From: Rickettsiales bacterium
GTDB lineage: Bacteria; Pseudomonadota; Alphaproteobacteria; Rickettsiales; UBA1997
DNA: 20,122 bases
Assembly: GCA_028040005.1 (NCBI GenBank)
Contig: JAOFKK010000010.1
Coordinates: 1 to 20,122, forward strand
Direction: 5' to 3'
Shown: piece by piece, positions 1 through 8,386 of the stretch
Numbering within the stretch: position 1 is the stretch's first letter
How the letters are laid out: each line of letters starts with the position of its first letter
Translations under genes and position numbers: made by a program
The notes under the pieces: model-generated
The model's database searches: none
Seen by the model: only the letters and a program-made list of their open reading frames with translations
Told to the model about the DNA's origin: nothing

Positions 1-11
1 GCAAAGATCTC
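1..11. repeat. Possible end of the GAGACCTTTGCA-type dispersed element
   Basis: The first 11 bases read GCAAAGATCTC, which differs by one base from the right end (GCAAAGGTCTC) of the 44-bp inverted-repeat element at 18664-18707. The leuS stop codon overlaps it, so leuS ends exactly where the motif begins. The rest of any element lies outside the window, and an 11-base match in AT-rich DNA could be chance. Confidence 0.3.
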
Positions 12-2556
12 AAATTACAATATTAACCAATTTATTAGGAACAAAAATCATTTTTTTAACTTCTTGACCTGAAATATTTTTTTGAATTAAATCATCGGAT
101 AAAATAATATTTTCTAGCTGTTTTTTATCTAAATCCTTATTTATTTCGATTACTTTTTTTAATTTTCCTCTAATTTGAATAGCAATTTTTATTTTATCCT
201 CTGTAATAAAATCCTGATTAAAATTAGGGAATAAAATTTGATCAGAAAGCGCCTTTTTAAAGCCTAATTTTTGCCATAATTCTTCCGATAAATGTGAACA
301 AATTGGATAAATTAATAAAATAAGATTTTTTATAGCAAAAAACTTTATTTTTTGGTCATTTTTATCATTAATTGTAAATTTTTCCAAATTATTGGTAAAT
401 TCACGAATTTTAGCAATAACTACATTAAAGCCACTTTTTTCATATTCATTTTTAATTTCAAAAATAGCTTTATGAGTTAATTTTATTAAGGCAATTTGTT
501 TTTCTGATAAATCTTTTAAATCATCTTGAGAAGAAAAATCAATATCAGCTATTTTGAATTCATTGGTAAATTCTTCTGTTAAATTATAGATCTTTTTTAA
601 AAATTTATGACAGCCATTAAGTGCATTATCTGACCATTCAATGTCTTTTTCAGCAGGAGAATCAGACATCATGAAGAATCTGGCAGTATCAGCACCAAAA
701 TTTTCAATAATTTGCATAGGATCGACCACATTTTTTTTGGATTTACTCATTTTTTCACTTCTACCAATGGTAATTTCTTCATTGGTTTTTTTGCAAAAAG
801 CTTTATTTTCCTTAAAAATAACATCTTTTGGCATTACCCATTTACCATTTTTATCTTTAAAAGTTTTATGGCAAACCATACCTTGAGTTAAAAGATTTTT
901 AAATGGTTCATCAAAATTTAAATAACCACATTTTTTTAAAGCTTTGGTGAAGAATCTGGCATAAAGTAAGTGTAAAACCGCATGCTCAATACCGCCAATA
1001 TAATTATCAACTGGTAAAATTTCGTTAACTTCGTCAAAATTAAAAGCCTTATCTTTAGGATTTGATGCAAAGCGTAAAAAATACCAAGAACTTTCAAAAA
1101 AAGTATCTAAAGTGTCGGTTTCGCGGATATATTTTTCGCCATTAATGGTTACTTTTTGCCATTTTTGATGATGATCAAGCGGATTACCTCCTTTGGAAAA
1201 ATCTGGATCTTCTGGCAAAATTACTGGCAAATCTGACTCTGGCACTGGCATTACATTACCATTTTTATCATAAATCATAGGAATTGGACAACCCCAATAT
1301 CTCTGACGCGAAACACCCCAATCTTTCAGACGATAATTAATTTTTCTGGCGCCAATTTGCTTTTCTTCCAATAAATTAATGATTTTTTCTTTAGCATCGA
1401 CTATTTTCAAATCATTTAAAAATTGTGAATTTATTATTTTACCATCTTCTAAATAAGCCTCTTTTAATTCTTGCTCTTTGCCAATAATTTGAGTAATTGG
1501 TAAATTATATTTTTTGGCAAAATCAAAATCCCTTTGATCATGAGCAGGGCAGGCAAAAATTGCGCCAGTACCATAATCCATCAAGATAAAATTAGCAATA
1601 TAAATTGGCAATTTTTTACCTTCTATAAATGGATGATCGGCAAAAAGTGCAATTTGGTAACCTTTTTTTTCATTTTTATCAATCTCAGCTTCATTGGCAC
1701 TATTTTGCTCACATTCTTTGATAAAATCTGCTGCTTTTTGATCATTTTTAGCAATTTGTAAGGCTAAGGGGTGATTAGCGGCAATACCTACAAAAGAAGC
1801 GCCAAAAATAGTTTCTGGCCTAGTGGTATAAACCTCTAATTTTTTACCATTACTAATATTAAAATTAATAGAAGCGCCAGAGCTTTTGCCAATCCATTTT
1901 TCTTGCATGGTTAAAACCCTTTTATCCCAACCGGTTAAATTTTTTAATTCTGATAACAATTCTTCACTAAAATCACTAATTTTTAAGAACCATTGTTTAA
2001 GTTTTTTCTTTTCCACCTCAGCGCCACTTCTCCAACCCTTACCATCAATTACCTGCTCATTTGCCAAAACTGTTTGATCAATAGGATCCCAATTAACGAT
2101 GGATTCCTTTTGATAAATTAGACCATTTTTATAAAAATCAATAAACATTTTTTGCTCAAATTTATAATAATCCTGATCACAAGTTGCTAATTTTCTATCC
2201 CAATCATAGGAAAAGCCCAATTTTTTAAGCTCTTCTTCCATGGTGGCAATATTATCATAAGTCCAATCTTTGGGGTGGGAGTTATTTTCAATAGCAGCAT
2301 TTTCAGCAGGAAGACCAAAAGAATCAAAACCAATTGGATGTAAAACATTAAAATTTTGCATTTTTTTAAAACGCGCAATTACATCACCAATGGTATAATT
2401 ACGAAGATGCCCAACATGAATTTTACCAGATGGAAAAGGGAACATTTCCAAAACATAATATTTTTTTTGGTCTTTTTTTGGTGTAAATTTAAAAAATTCT
2501 TCTTTTTCCCATATTTTTTGCCATTTTTCCTCTATTTTCTTGTGATTATAGGTCAT
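10..2556 (-). CDS. leuS: Leucyl-tRNA synthetase
   Basis: Cytoplasmic class Ia aminoacyl-tRNA synthetase that attaches leucine to tRNA-Leu using ATP and edits mischarged products. The 848 residues match the usual bacterial length. The HIGH-type signature appears as HVGH at residues 47-50. The CP1 editing domain follows, with the threonine-rich TTRPET near 244-249 and the editing aspartate region GTGAIFACPAHD ending at 340. The KMSKS loop is at 602-606, and the C-terminal part is the anticodon-binding and tail region. All signatures are intact, so the enzyme should be functional. The ATG start fits the family N-terminus (YNHKKIEEKWQ). It lies 16 bases after the mnmA stop on the same strand, so the two are probably co-transcribed, both serving tRNA function. 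The gene ends with TGA at a possible repeat boundary at the window edge. Confidence 0.98.
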   Translation of the reverse strand: MTYNHKKIEEKWQKIWEKEEFFKFTPKKDQKKYYVLEMFPFPSGKIHVGHLRNYTIGDVIARFKKMQNFNVLHPIGFDSFGLPAENAAIENNSHPKDWTYDNIATMEEELKKLGFSYDWDRKLATCDQDYYKFEQKMFIDFYKNGLIYQKESIVNWDPIDQTVLANEQVIDGKGWRSGAEVEKKKLKQWFLKISDFSEELLSELKNLTGWDKRVLTMQEKWIGKSSGASINFNISNGKKLEVYTTRPETIFGASFVGIAANHPLALQIAKNDQKAADFIKECEQNSANEAEIDKNEKKGYQIALFADHPFIEGKKLPIYIANFILMDYGTGAIFACPAHDQRDFDFAKKYNLPITQIIGKEQELKEAYLEDGKIINSQFLNDLKIVDAKEKIINLLEEKQIGARKINYRLKDWGVSRQRYWGCPIPMIYDKNGNVMPVPESDLPVILPEDPDFSKGGNPLDHHQKWQKVTINGEKYIRETDTLDTFFESSWYFLRFASNPKDKAFNFDEVNEILPVDNYIGGIEHAVLHLLYARFFTKALKKCGYLNFDEPFKNLLTQGMVCHKTFKDKNGKWVMPKDVIFKENKAFCKKTNEEITIGRSEKMSKSKKNVVDPMQIIENFGADTARFFMMSDSPAEKDIEWSDNALNGCHKFLKKIYNLTEEFTNEFKIADIDFSSQDDLKDLSEKQIALIKLTHKAIFEIKNEYEKSGFNVVIAKIREFTNNLEKFTINDKNDQKIKFFAIKNLILLIYPICSHLSEELWQKLGFKKALSDQILFPNFNQDFITEDKIKIAIQIRGKLKKVIEINKDLDKKQLENIILSDDLIQKNISGQEVKKMIFVPNKLVNIVI

Positions 2557-2572
2557 TTTTCATTTTGTTAAA

Positions 2573-3688
2573 TTATAAAATCTTTTCTATCCATCCCCCG
2601 CCCATAACTCTATTTTTGTCATAAAAAACACAAGCTTGACCCTTGGTAATTGCCCTATCTCCATCTTTTAAGAAAATTTTAGCCTTTAAAAGATTGTTTT
2701 CAGTAAAGAAATTAATTTTAGCTTCTTTTTCCAAAGATGAGGATCTTAATCTTACTTTTAAATTAAGTTCTTTTTTTAAATCATCATTACTTCCAAGATA
2801 GTTAATTTCTTTAATAATAAATTCATGATTAAACAGATATTTTTCTTCGCCAACAATTATTTTATTTTCCTTAGCTACAATTTTTATAACAAAAAGTGGA
2901 TTTGGAGAGCTGATGCCAAGACCTTTTCTTTGACCAATTGTATAATTAATAATCCCCTCATGCTCTCCTAATTTTTGACCATCAATATGATAAATATCAC
3001 CTTTTTTAAAGGCTTTTGGGCGATATTTTTCAACAATTTTAGCATAATTACCATTTGGCACAAAACAAATATCTTGACTATCTGGCTTATTGGAAATTTC
3101 TAATTCTAATTCTTCTGCTAATTTACGAGTTTGTGATTTATCTAAACCACCTAAGGGAAATCGTAAAAATGATAATTGTTCTTTGGTAGTTGCAAATAAA
3201 AAATAACTTTGATCTTTGGTTAAATCTTTTGCTTTTAAAAGAAAATTATCCGTACCATCAAAATCTCTTTGTACATAATGACCAGTCGCTAAACAATTGG
3301 CACCCAAATCTTTTGCAACTTTCAAAAGATCAGAAAATTTTACTGTTTGATTACATCTAATACATGGAATGGGGGTTTCGCCATTAATATAGCTTTCAGC
3401 AAAATCTTCAATAACAGAATCTTTAAAAAGACTTTCATAATTTAAGACATAATGAGGAAAGTCAAATTTTTCTGCTATTTTTTTAGCATCATAAATATCA
3501 GCGCCAGCACAACAAGCACCTTTTTTCTTTAAGATTTCACCATGATCATAAAGCTGCAAAGTAATACCAATTACATCATAGCCAGATTTTTTTAAATAAG
3601 CGGCCACAACTGAAGAATCAACACCTCCCGACATTGCAACAACTATTTTCTTTTCCTGTTCTTTAAAAATTTGACTTAAATCTATCAA
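2573..3688 (-). CDS. mnmA: tRNA-specific 2-thiouridylase MnmA
   Basis: Cytoplasmic ATP-dependent enzyme that puts sulfur on the wobble uridine (s2U34) of tRNAs for Lys, Glu and Gln, taking sulfur from a persulfide relay. The PP-loop ATP-binding motif SGGVDSS is at residues 20-26. The catalytic cysteine is Cys109 in PIPCIRCN and the second redox cysteine is Cys208 in SQDICFV. These match the paired cysteines of the family, and 371 residues is a normal length. The start is a TTG at 3688. No in-frame ATG or GTG lies between the upstream stop and the PP-loop that would leave a proper N-terminus, so TTG (or a rarer ATT/ATA slightly upstream) is the best choice. It heads a two-gene unit with leuS and is divergent from the gene at 3739. 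Confidence 0.97.
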   Translation of the reverse strand: MIDLSQIFKEQEKKIVVAMSGGVDSSVVAAYLKKSGYDVIGITLQLYDHGEILKKKGACCAGADIYDAKKIAEKFDFPHYVLNYESLFKDSVIEDFAESYINGETPIPCIRCNQTVKFSDLLKVAKDLGANCLATGHYVQRDFDGTDNFLLKAKDLTKDQSYFLFATTKEQLSFLRFPLGGLDKSQTRKLAEELELEISNKPDSQDICFVPNGNYAKIVEKYRPKAFKKGDIYHIDGQKLGEHEGIINYTIGQRKGLGISSPNPLFVIKIVAKENKIIVGEEKYLFNHEFIIKEINYLGSNDDLKKELNLKVRLRSSSLEKEAKINFFTENNLLKAKIFLKDGDRAITKGQACVFYDKNRVMGGGWIEKIL

Positions 3689-3699
3689 TTCTATATTAT
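3671..3699 (+). promoter_or_regulatory. Predicted sigma-70 promoter for the gene at 3739
   Basis: TTGACT at 3671-3676 and TATTAT at 3694-3699 are separated by exactly 17 bases, which is a good housekeeping promoter. Initiation would fall near 3706, about 33 bases before the ATG at 3739. The promoter overlaps the divergent mnmA start, so the two transcription units share a very short regulatory region. It would serve the 147-residue protein gene and probably the two genes after it, including radA. This is prediction from sequence only. Confidence 0.5.
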
Positions 3700-3738
3700 G
3701 TAAAAACTAATCACTATTTTAAAAATAAGATTTTCCTA

Positions 3739-4182
3739 ATGAATATTGATCTTAACAATTTAATTTTACTTTTTACAGCTTTTTTCATAATGGCTATTAT
3801 TATTGCTATTTTGGTTAGAGTAATATTGCTATTTATCTTAAAGTTATTTGCTAAAAAACATATTGATTCTAAAAATTTAGAAGCAATCATCAAACAAAAA
3901 TATCAAGATAAAAAAGATGAGGATTTATATCGCAATAAACAGCAAGAACAGCAAAAATATAGCAAAATACAACAAGAATCTCAAAATCAAAAGGATGAGG
4001 TTGAGATAGTTGATATTGTTAAACCAGTTGGTTTTTGGACTTCAATGATATTGGGTCAAAAATTGACTTATTTAGTTAGCTCAGCTAAAATAATGAATCA
4101 AAATCGTCAAAAAGGCTTTTGGGCTAGCATGGTTGAAGCTCAAGAAAAAGCCCAAGGCAGACAAAAAGGAAAAGGTAGATAA
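3739..4182 (+). CDS. Conserved-looking membrane-anchored hypothetical protein with a repeated GFWxSM motif
   Basis: No enzyme family is recognised. The 147-residue protein has one long N-terminal hydrophobic segment at about residues 8-36, followed by lysines. A charged, glutamine-rich and probably coiled stretch follows (about 45-88), then a C-terminal part that is likely cytoplasmic. That part holds the same short motif twice, GFWTSM at 98-103 and GFWASM at 126-131, each followed by a Q-K/E-rich segment, and ends in a basic GRQKGKGR tail. The paired motif suggests an internal duplication, perhaps a protein- or RNA-binding surface. It is preceded by a good promoter and runs in the same direction as radA. 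The overall pattern (membrane anchor, linker, basic tail) looks like an alphaproteobacterial scaffold or envelope-associated protein, but the role is unknown. Confidence 0.8.
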   Translation: MNIDLNNLILLFTAFFIMAIIIAILVRVILLFILKLFAKKHIDSKNLEAIIKQKYQDKKDEDLYRNKQQEQQKYSKIQQESQNQKDEVEIVDIVKPVGFWTSMILGQKLTYLVSSAKIMNQNRQKGFWASMVEAQEKAQGRQKGKGR

Positions 4183-4198
4183 TCAATTTAATTATTTT

Positions 4199-5122
4199 AT
4201 GCCAACACCATTCACATCAGAAGAAAACCCCCACCCCCCGAGCAGAGAAAGTAGTAGCACTGTGTTTGCTGACAGAGCAAGAAGGGGGTCTATGGAGATG
4301 GCACGAGAAACTTTGTTCCATGTAAAACATAATACAGATAGTTTAATACAATTTGTGTTATTTGGTGCCGGAACTCTTTCCATTGAAAAATTCACTGAAA
4401 CAGCAATAGAACTTAACAACGAAAATAGCAATGCCCAAAACAAACTTATAATGTCAGCTGTATTCTGTGTGATAGCAATATCTGCATCATGCCACTTATA
4501 TAAAAAATACAATCAAACTCCATGCCTTAATGATTTAAAAAAAATTGCTGGATTTTTTGGATTTCTAGGAATTGAGAAAATGTTAGAAGGCACGAACAAT
4601 CTTCATAGCAAGAAAAAAGATGATTCATCTGACGCTACAGAAAAGATGATAATGGGCGCTTGTATGATTTTAGGATCTACATTATTATATAACGGCACAA
4701 AATTATATCAAAAACTCAAGGAGATTGAATTTAGAGAGCAAGAAGTAATAGCTATTCGTGATGGAGAAGGTGGCCCAACAATGTCTGATGGAACATCTGG
4801 AAATCAAAAAATAAGCGATATTAGTGGTGATGTAGAAAAGGGCCTAACAATGTCTGATGGGATATTAAGCATGTATGATAAAGAAATTGCCAGAATTTCC
4901 CCTGATGGTGACGGTTTCGAATGTAGAATTAGCGGCACTTATGTAATATGCGAACAGACAGGGGATGGTGTTATTAGAATAAGACCCAGAAATAAAGATT
5001 TGCCATCACCTTCTCCCTCTATAGATAATGATATGACGTCAATAGTATCTATGGTGGCAAGGTCTAATTCTGATGCACAGTCATCAATAGCATCAGAAGG
5101 TAAAATAGGGAAAACAAGATAA
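4199..5122 (+). CDS. Orphan multi-spanning membrane protein, possible host-interaction protein
   Basis: Not recognised. An in-frame ATG at 4133 would overlap the upstream gene by 50 bases and encode a lysine-rich shadow of it. I therefore place the start at 4199, 17 bases after that gene's stop, giving 307 residues. There are four hydrophobic stretches, near residues 47-62, 82-101, 113-128 and 148-166. The N-terminus is Pro/Ser-rich. The long hydrophilic C-terminal half (about 175-307) is rich in Gly, Ser and Asp and contains a repeated TMSDG (194-198 and 217-221). The last residues are basic (GKIGKTR). Base and codon use look less AT-biased than in the neighbouring genes. It sits 7 bases before radA, so it may be co-transcribed. 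A type IV-secreted or surface protein is one possibility but is speculation. Confidence 0.7.
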   Translation: MPTPFTSEENPHPPSRESSSTVFADRARRGSMEMARETLFHVKHNTDSLIQFVLFGAGTLSIEKFTETAIELNNENSNAQNKLIMSAVFCVIAISASCHLYKKYNQTPCLNDLKKIAGFFGFLGIEKMLEGTNNLHSKKKDDSSDATEKMIMGACMILGSTLLYNGTKLYQKLKEIEFREQEVIAIRDGEGGPTMSDGTSGNQKISDISGDVEKGLTMSDGILSMYDKEIARISPDGDGFECRISGTYVICEQTGDGVIRIRPRNKDLPSPSPSIDNDMTSIVSMVARSNSDAQSSIASEGKIGKTR

Positions 5123-5129
5123 ATAATAA

Positions 5130-6530
5130 ATGGTAAAAAAAACAACTTATTCATGTGAATCTTGCGGTACAATACATACCAAATGGGCTGGAAAATGCCC
5201 TGATTGTGGCGCTTGGAATTCTTTAATTGAAGAATATGAAATTGGTGGTGTTGGTACAAATACCGGCTTAGCAACTAATAATCAAAAACTAAAACCAGAA
5301 GAGGGTCAAAAAATTGAAATGATTGATCTTAATCATAAAATTGACAATATTGACCGTATAATAATTAATATTGAAGAATTTGACCGTGTTTTAGGTGGTG
5401 GTATCGTTAAAGGTTCAGCCATTTTAATGGCTGGTGATCCTGGAATTGGTAAATCAACCCTCCTCTTACAAACTGCAGCTGCCATTTCTCGTATTAATAA
5501 AAAAGTTTTTTACATTTCAGGTGAAGAATCGGTTGACCAAGTGTTGATGCGCGCCAAAAGATTGCAATTAGACAAAGATAATGTCCAGCTTGCATCAGCA
5601 ACCAATATTGCTAATATTTTAAAGACTTTAAATGATAAAAATCCTCCAGATATTGTAGTTATTGACTCAATTCAAACTATGTTTATTGATCATATGTCCT
5701 CTACTCCTGGAACAATTTCACAAATTCGCGCTTGCACTTCCGAACTAACAATGATTGCTAAGAGAAAAAATATCACCATTATTATTGTTAGTCATGTAAC
5801 TAAGGATGGTCAAATTGCTGGCCCCAAATTACTAGAACATATGGTTGATACGGTGCTTTATTTTGAAGGTGATCGTAATCAACAATTTAGATTGCTTCGT
5901 TCAATTAAAAATCGTTATGGACCAGCAGGAGAAATTGGTGTTTTTGAAATGAATGAGCTTGGTTTAGAGCAAGTTAACAACCCTAGTCAATTATTTTTAT
6001 CTAACCGTTCTAATAATATTTCTGGTACAGCAGTTTTTGCTGGAATTGAAGGTAGCAGGCCAATTTTATCTGAAATTCAAGCCTTAATAACTCCCTCATT
6101 CATGCCGACTCCTCGTCGCGCCGTTGTTGGGCTGGATCTAAATCGACTTTCTATGATTATTGCTGTTTTAGGATCAAGATTTGGCTTAAACCTATCACAA
6201 AAAGAAGTTTACCTTAATGTTGTAGGTGGTTTAAAAATTTCTGAACCCGCTGTTGATCTATCTATGTGTTTAGCTTTGATTTCTGCCGCCAAAGATCGTC
6301 CCTTGCCAGATGCTACAGTTGCTATTGGTGAAGTCTCTTTAACTGGTGAGGTTAGAATGGTTTCTCATATTGAAATCAGGGTTAAGGAGGCGGCAAAATT
6401 AGGATTTAAAAATTGCGTTCTGTCTAAGCATGTATTAAAATTAAAAATCTGGAAGAATATTGAAAAATCAATATCAGACATGAAAATACACTATATAGAG
6501 CATATTCGTGATGTAGCAAAACTCTTCTAA
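5130..6530 (+). CDS. radA: DNA repair protein RadA (Sms)
   Basis: RecA-like ATPase and branch-migration helicase that helps process recombination intermediates during DNA repair, acting in the cytoplasm on DNA. The order of parts is complete. The N-terminal zinc finger has Cys9, Cys12, Cys23 and Cys26. The Walker A motif GDPGIGKST is at 102-110 and the Walker B-like region VVIDS at about 176-180. The RadA-specific KNRxG motif at 260-264 reads KNRYG instead of the usual KNRFG. The C-terminal Lon-like domain (about 320-460) includes the VVGGLKISEPAVDL stretch. 466 residues is normal. The ATG lies 7 bases after the preceding stop with no clear Shine-Dalgarno. A long palindrome begins on the base after the stop codon and could end transcription. 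Confidence 0.97.
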   Translation: MVKKTTYSCESCGTIHTKWAGKCPDCGAWNSLIEEYEIGGVGTNTGLATNNQKLKPEEGQKIEMIDLNHKIDNIDRIIINIEEFDRVLGGGIVKGSAILMAGDPGIGKSTLLLQTAAAISRINKKVFYISGEESVDQVLMRAKRLQLDKDNVQLASATNIANILKTLNDKNPPDIVVIDSIQTMFIDHMSSTPGTISQIRACTSELTMIAKRKNITIIIVSHVTKDGQIAGPKLLEHMVDTVLYFEGDRNQQFRLLRSIKNRYGPAGEIGVFEMNELGLEQVNNPSQLFLSNRSNNISGTAVFAGIEGSRPILSEIQALITPSFMPTPRRAVVGLDLNRLSMIIAVLGSRFGLNLSQKEVYLNVVGGLKISEPAVDLSMCLALISAAKDRPLPDATVAIGEVSLTGEVRMVSHIEIRVKEAAKLGFKNCVLSKHVLKLKIWKNIEKSISDMKIHYIEHIRDVAKLF

Positions 6531-6638
6531 TTTTAGCTGCAATATTTTCCTTTTGATCTTTACTTTAATGATTTGATGTATATCTAAATACACCAAACTC
6601 ATTAAAGTAAATTCAAAAGAAAAATCTTTTTGCTAAAA
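6531..6638. repeat. 108-bp imperfect palindrome beginning right after the radA stop
   Basis: Paired segments share one centre near 6585: TTTTAGC (6531-6537) with GCTAAAA (6632-6638), ACTTTAATGA (6562-6571) with TCATTAAAGT (6599-6608), and TTTGATGTAT (6572-6581) with ATACACCAAA (6588-6597, two mismatches). This first unit keeps the longest pairing. In the following two copies the left arm has diverged (AGACTTAATGA replaces TACTTTAATGA), so only the inner part still pairs well. It could act as a terminator-like hairpin for radA or be the original inserted mobile palindrome. Confidence 0.85.
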
Positions 6639-6867
6639 TGGACAAGTTGATATGCAATATTTTGCTTTTGATGCTAGACTTAATGATTTGATGTATATCT
6701 AAATACACCAAACTCATTAAAGTAAATTCAAAAGAAAAATCTTTTTGCTAAAATGGACAAGTTGATATGCAATATTTTGCTTTTGATGCTAGACTTAATG
6801 ATATGATGTATATCTAAATACACCAAACTCATTAAAGTAAATTCAAAAGAAAAATCTTTTTGCTAAA
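6541..6867. repeat. Tandem array, period 115 bp, about 2.8 copies of a palindromic unit
   Basis: Copies start at 6541, 6656 and 6771 with the same AATATTTT opening, giving an exact 115-base period. The last copy is cut at 6867 after TGCTAAA. Copies 2 and 3 differ by one base (GATTTGATG versus GATATGATG). Copy 1 differs from them only within its first 24 bases and is identical afterwards. The array fills almost all of the 367-base gap between radA and the IalB-like gene and contains no gene. Each unit carries an inverted repeat of about 70 bases (arms with TTAATGA and TCATTAA), so the RNA would fold into three hairpins. It resembles in style the palindromic elements known from Rickettsia, but I cannot assign it to a named family. 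Confidence 0.92.
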
Positions 6868-6897
6868 CTATATTATTCATTTAATTAAAATATAAAA

Positions 6898-7422
6898 ATG
6901 AAATTTGATATTATAGCAATATCTAAAAAATTAAAATATATATTCATATTGCTCTTTTTTGCAGCTTTTGATGATTATCCTTTGGTTGATTCTTATCATT
7001 ATAATTGGATTGCTTATGAATATGAATCTGAAGAATATGGTAAAAAATGCTACATAACTTCTAGCCCTATTAAGTCAGATAGTGATCATAATATTAAAAG
7101 AAACCCTTATATTATGGTAGTTAAATATCAAAATAATCAGAATGAAGAAGTCAGTATTTATTCCGGTTTTGAATATAAATTAAATAGTGATGTTAAGGTT
7201 TTAATTGATGATTTTTCTTATAAATTTTACACAAAAAAAGATATGGCATGGATTAGAACCAAGCAAGAAGATAAGAATATTATTAAACAAATGTTAAAAT
7301 CTAAAAAATTTAAAGTTCGAAGTGATTCTGCTTATGCTAGCTATGCCATTGATCATTATTCTATGAAAGGATTTACAAGAGCTTACAATAGAATGAAAGA
7401 AATTTGCAAAATAGATTATTAA
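6898..7422 (+). CDS. Invasion-associated locus B (IalB)-like exported protein
   Basis: A 174-residue protein with a hydrophobic N-terminal segment (about residues 12-24) that should direct export to the periplasm or outer envelope. The body follows the IalB pattern: a W near the start of the mature part, Cys51 followed by an S-P pair, a PYIMV strand, a VSIYSGF strand, a VLIDD stretch, an AW pair, and a conserved end with a Y-S-M-K-G-F helix and Cys170 near the C-terminus. The two cysteines could form a disulfide. IalB was first linked to erythrocyte invasion in Bartonella, and relatives occur across alphaproteobacteria; the molecular role is not settled. It is preceded by the tandem palindromic array and overlaps the convergent lipoprotein gene by 4 bases at their stops. 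Family membership is by pattern recognition, so moderate confidence. Confidence 0.72.
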   Translation: MKFDIIAISKKLKYIFILLFFAAFDDYPLVDSYHYNWIAYEYESEEYGKKCYITSSPIKSDSDHNIKRNPYIMVVKYQNNQNEEVSIYSGFEYKLNSDVKVLIDDFSYKFYTKKDMAWIRTKQEDKNIIKQMLKSKKFKVRSDSAYASYAIDHYSMKGFTRAYNRMKEICKIDY

Positions 7423-8264
7423 TTTACCATATTAATATTGGCTTTATCTATTGATTTTGCCTTAAAATCTTGTAAATTTTTAATTGTTATACCCTTTATT
7501 AAAGATTTTTTAGCATCTTTAAATGTTGCAATTTTAGCATCTCTTTTATCATTAAATTTAACAATCATCCATTTATCACTAAATAAGAATGGTTTTGAAA
7601 TTTGAGATTCTTTTAGATTTCTAATTTTATCTAAAATAATATTTGGCAAGGCATCCTCCAATATAAATCCTAAATTTCCACCATTTTTTGATATATCTTT
7701 ATCTAAAGATTTTATCTTTGCTTCTTGCGCAAATAATTTAGGATATTTAAGTAATTTATAATAAATTTCATATGACAATTCTTTATTTTCTACAATAATA
7801 TAACTAATATCATAATCTTTTCGACCATAAAGATTTTTTGATAATTTATTATATTCATTCTTTAAATTATTCAAATTTGATGCTTGTTCTTGAAAATCTA
7901 AAATCAACTTCTCTTGTAATAAATTCATCTCAAATTCTTTAAGTAATTTTTGATAATCTGCCCTTTTATGCAACCCTCTTTTTTTTGCTTCCTTGTAAGA
8001 TGCTTCTTTTATTATGATTTCTTTAATAATTAATTCTTTTTGATATTTGGTTAAATTTTCAAATTTAATATTTTTTAATTCTTCATTCTTTTGTGCCAAA
8101 TTATTTAACTCACTTTTTGCCTGATCAATTGTTATGTAACCATTATCATAATAAGCAATGATATTTTCTTTAGATTTTAAATCGCTATTATTGTAAAAAC
8201 TTTGACAAGAAATAATAGGCAATAAAATTAACGACAATAAAAGATATTTTACAATAAAAGTCAT
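7419..8264 (-). CDS. Parvulin-like peptidyl-prolyl isomerase lipoprotein (PrsA/SurA type)
   Basis: A 281-residue envelope lipoprotein. The N-terminus is a type II signal peptide ending in a lipobox (IISC) with the lipidated Cys at residue 20. A helical, charged region (about 40-145) resembles the N-terminal chaperone arm of SurA/PrsA proteins. A parvulin-like domain follows from about 150 (DISYIIV) through GGNLGF (195-200), the LKESQISKPF turn (217-226) and WMIVKFNDKR (232-241), matching the usual closing strand and D-x-R of this fold. The role would be folding of exported proteins by catalysing proline isomerisation or by simple chaperoning. The domain is AT-driven and divergent, so catalytic competence is uncertain. 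It converges on the IalB-like gene, sharing 4 bases. Confidence 0.78.
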   Translation of the reverse strand: MTFIVKYLLLSLILLPIISCQSFYNNSDLKSKENIIAYYDNGYITIDQAKSELNNLAQKNEELKNIKFENLTKYQKELIIKEIIIKEASYKEAKKRGLHKRADYQKLLKEFEMNLLQEKLILDFQEQASNLNNLKNEYNKLSKNLYGRKDYDISYIIVENKELSYEIYYKLLKYPKLFAQEAKIKSLDKDISKNGGNLGFILEDALPNIILDKIRNLKESQISKPFLFSDKWMIVKFNDKRDAKIATFKDAKKSLIKGITIKNLQDFKAKSIDKANINMVN

Positions 8265-8386
8265 TTGATATGGTTTTTAAAATTGCGGAATTTAATTACA
8301 AACAAAACTACAAAATATCTTATAAAAATCAATTATTTATTGCATTTTGACTTTAAAAGATTATAAATTTAGGGATGAAATCTCTT

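Noticed and set aside
4133..4198. Upstream ATG for the 307-residue protein
   Set aside because: It would add 22 lysine-rich residues that merely re-read the end of the previous gene in another frame. The ATG at 4199 fits the spacing better.
4192..4512. Minus-strand open frame opposite the orphan membrane protein gene
   Set aside because: The plus-strand frame is longer, sits between co-directional genes with natural spacing, and has sensible protein features; the minus frame looks like its shadow.
6541..6867. CRISPR array
   Set aside because: The 115-base units are adjacent near-identical copies with no unique spacers, and no cas genes are present.
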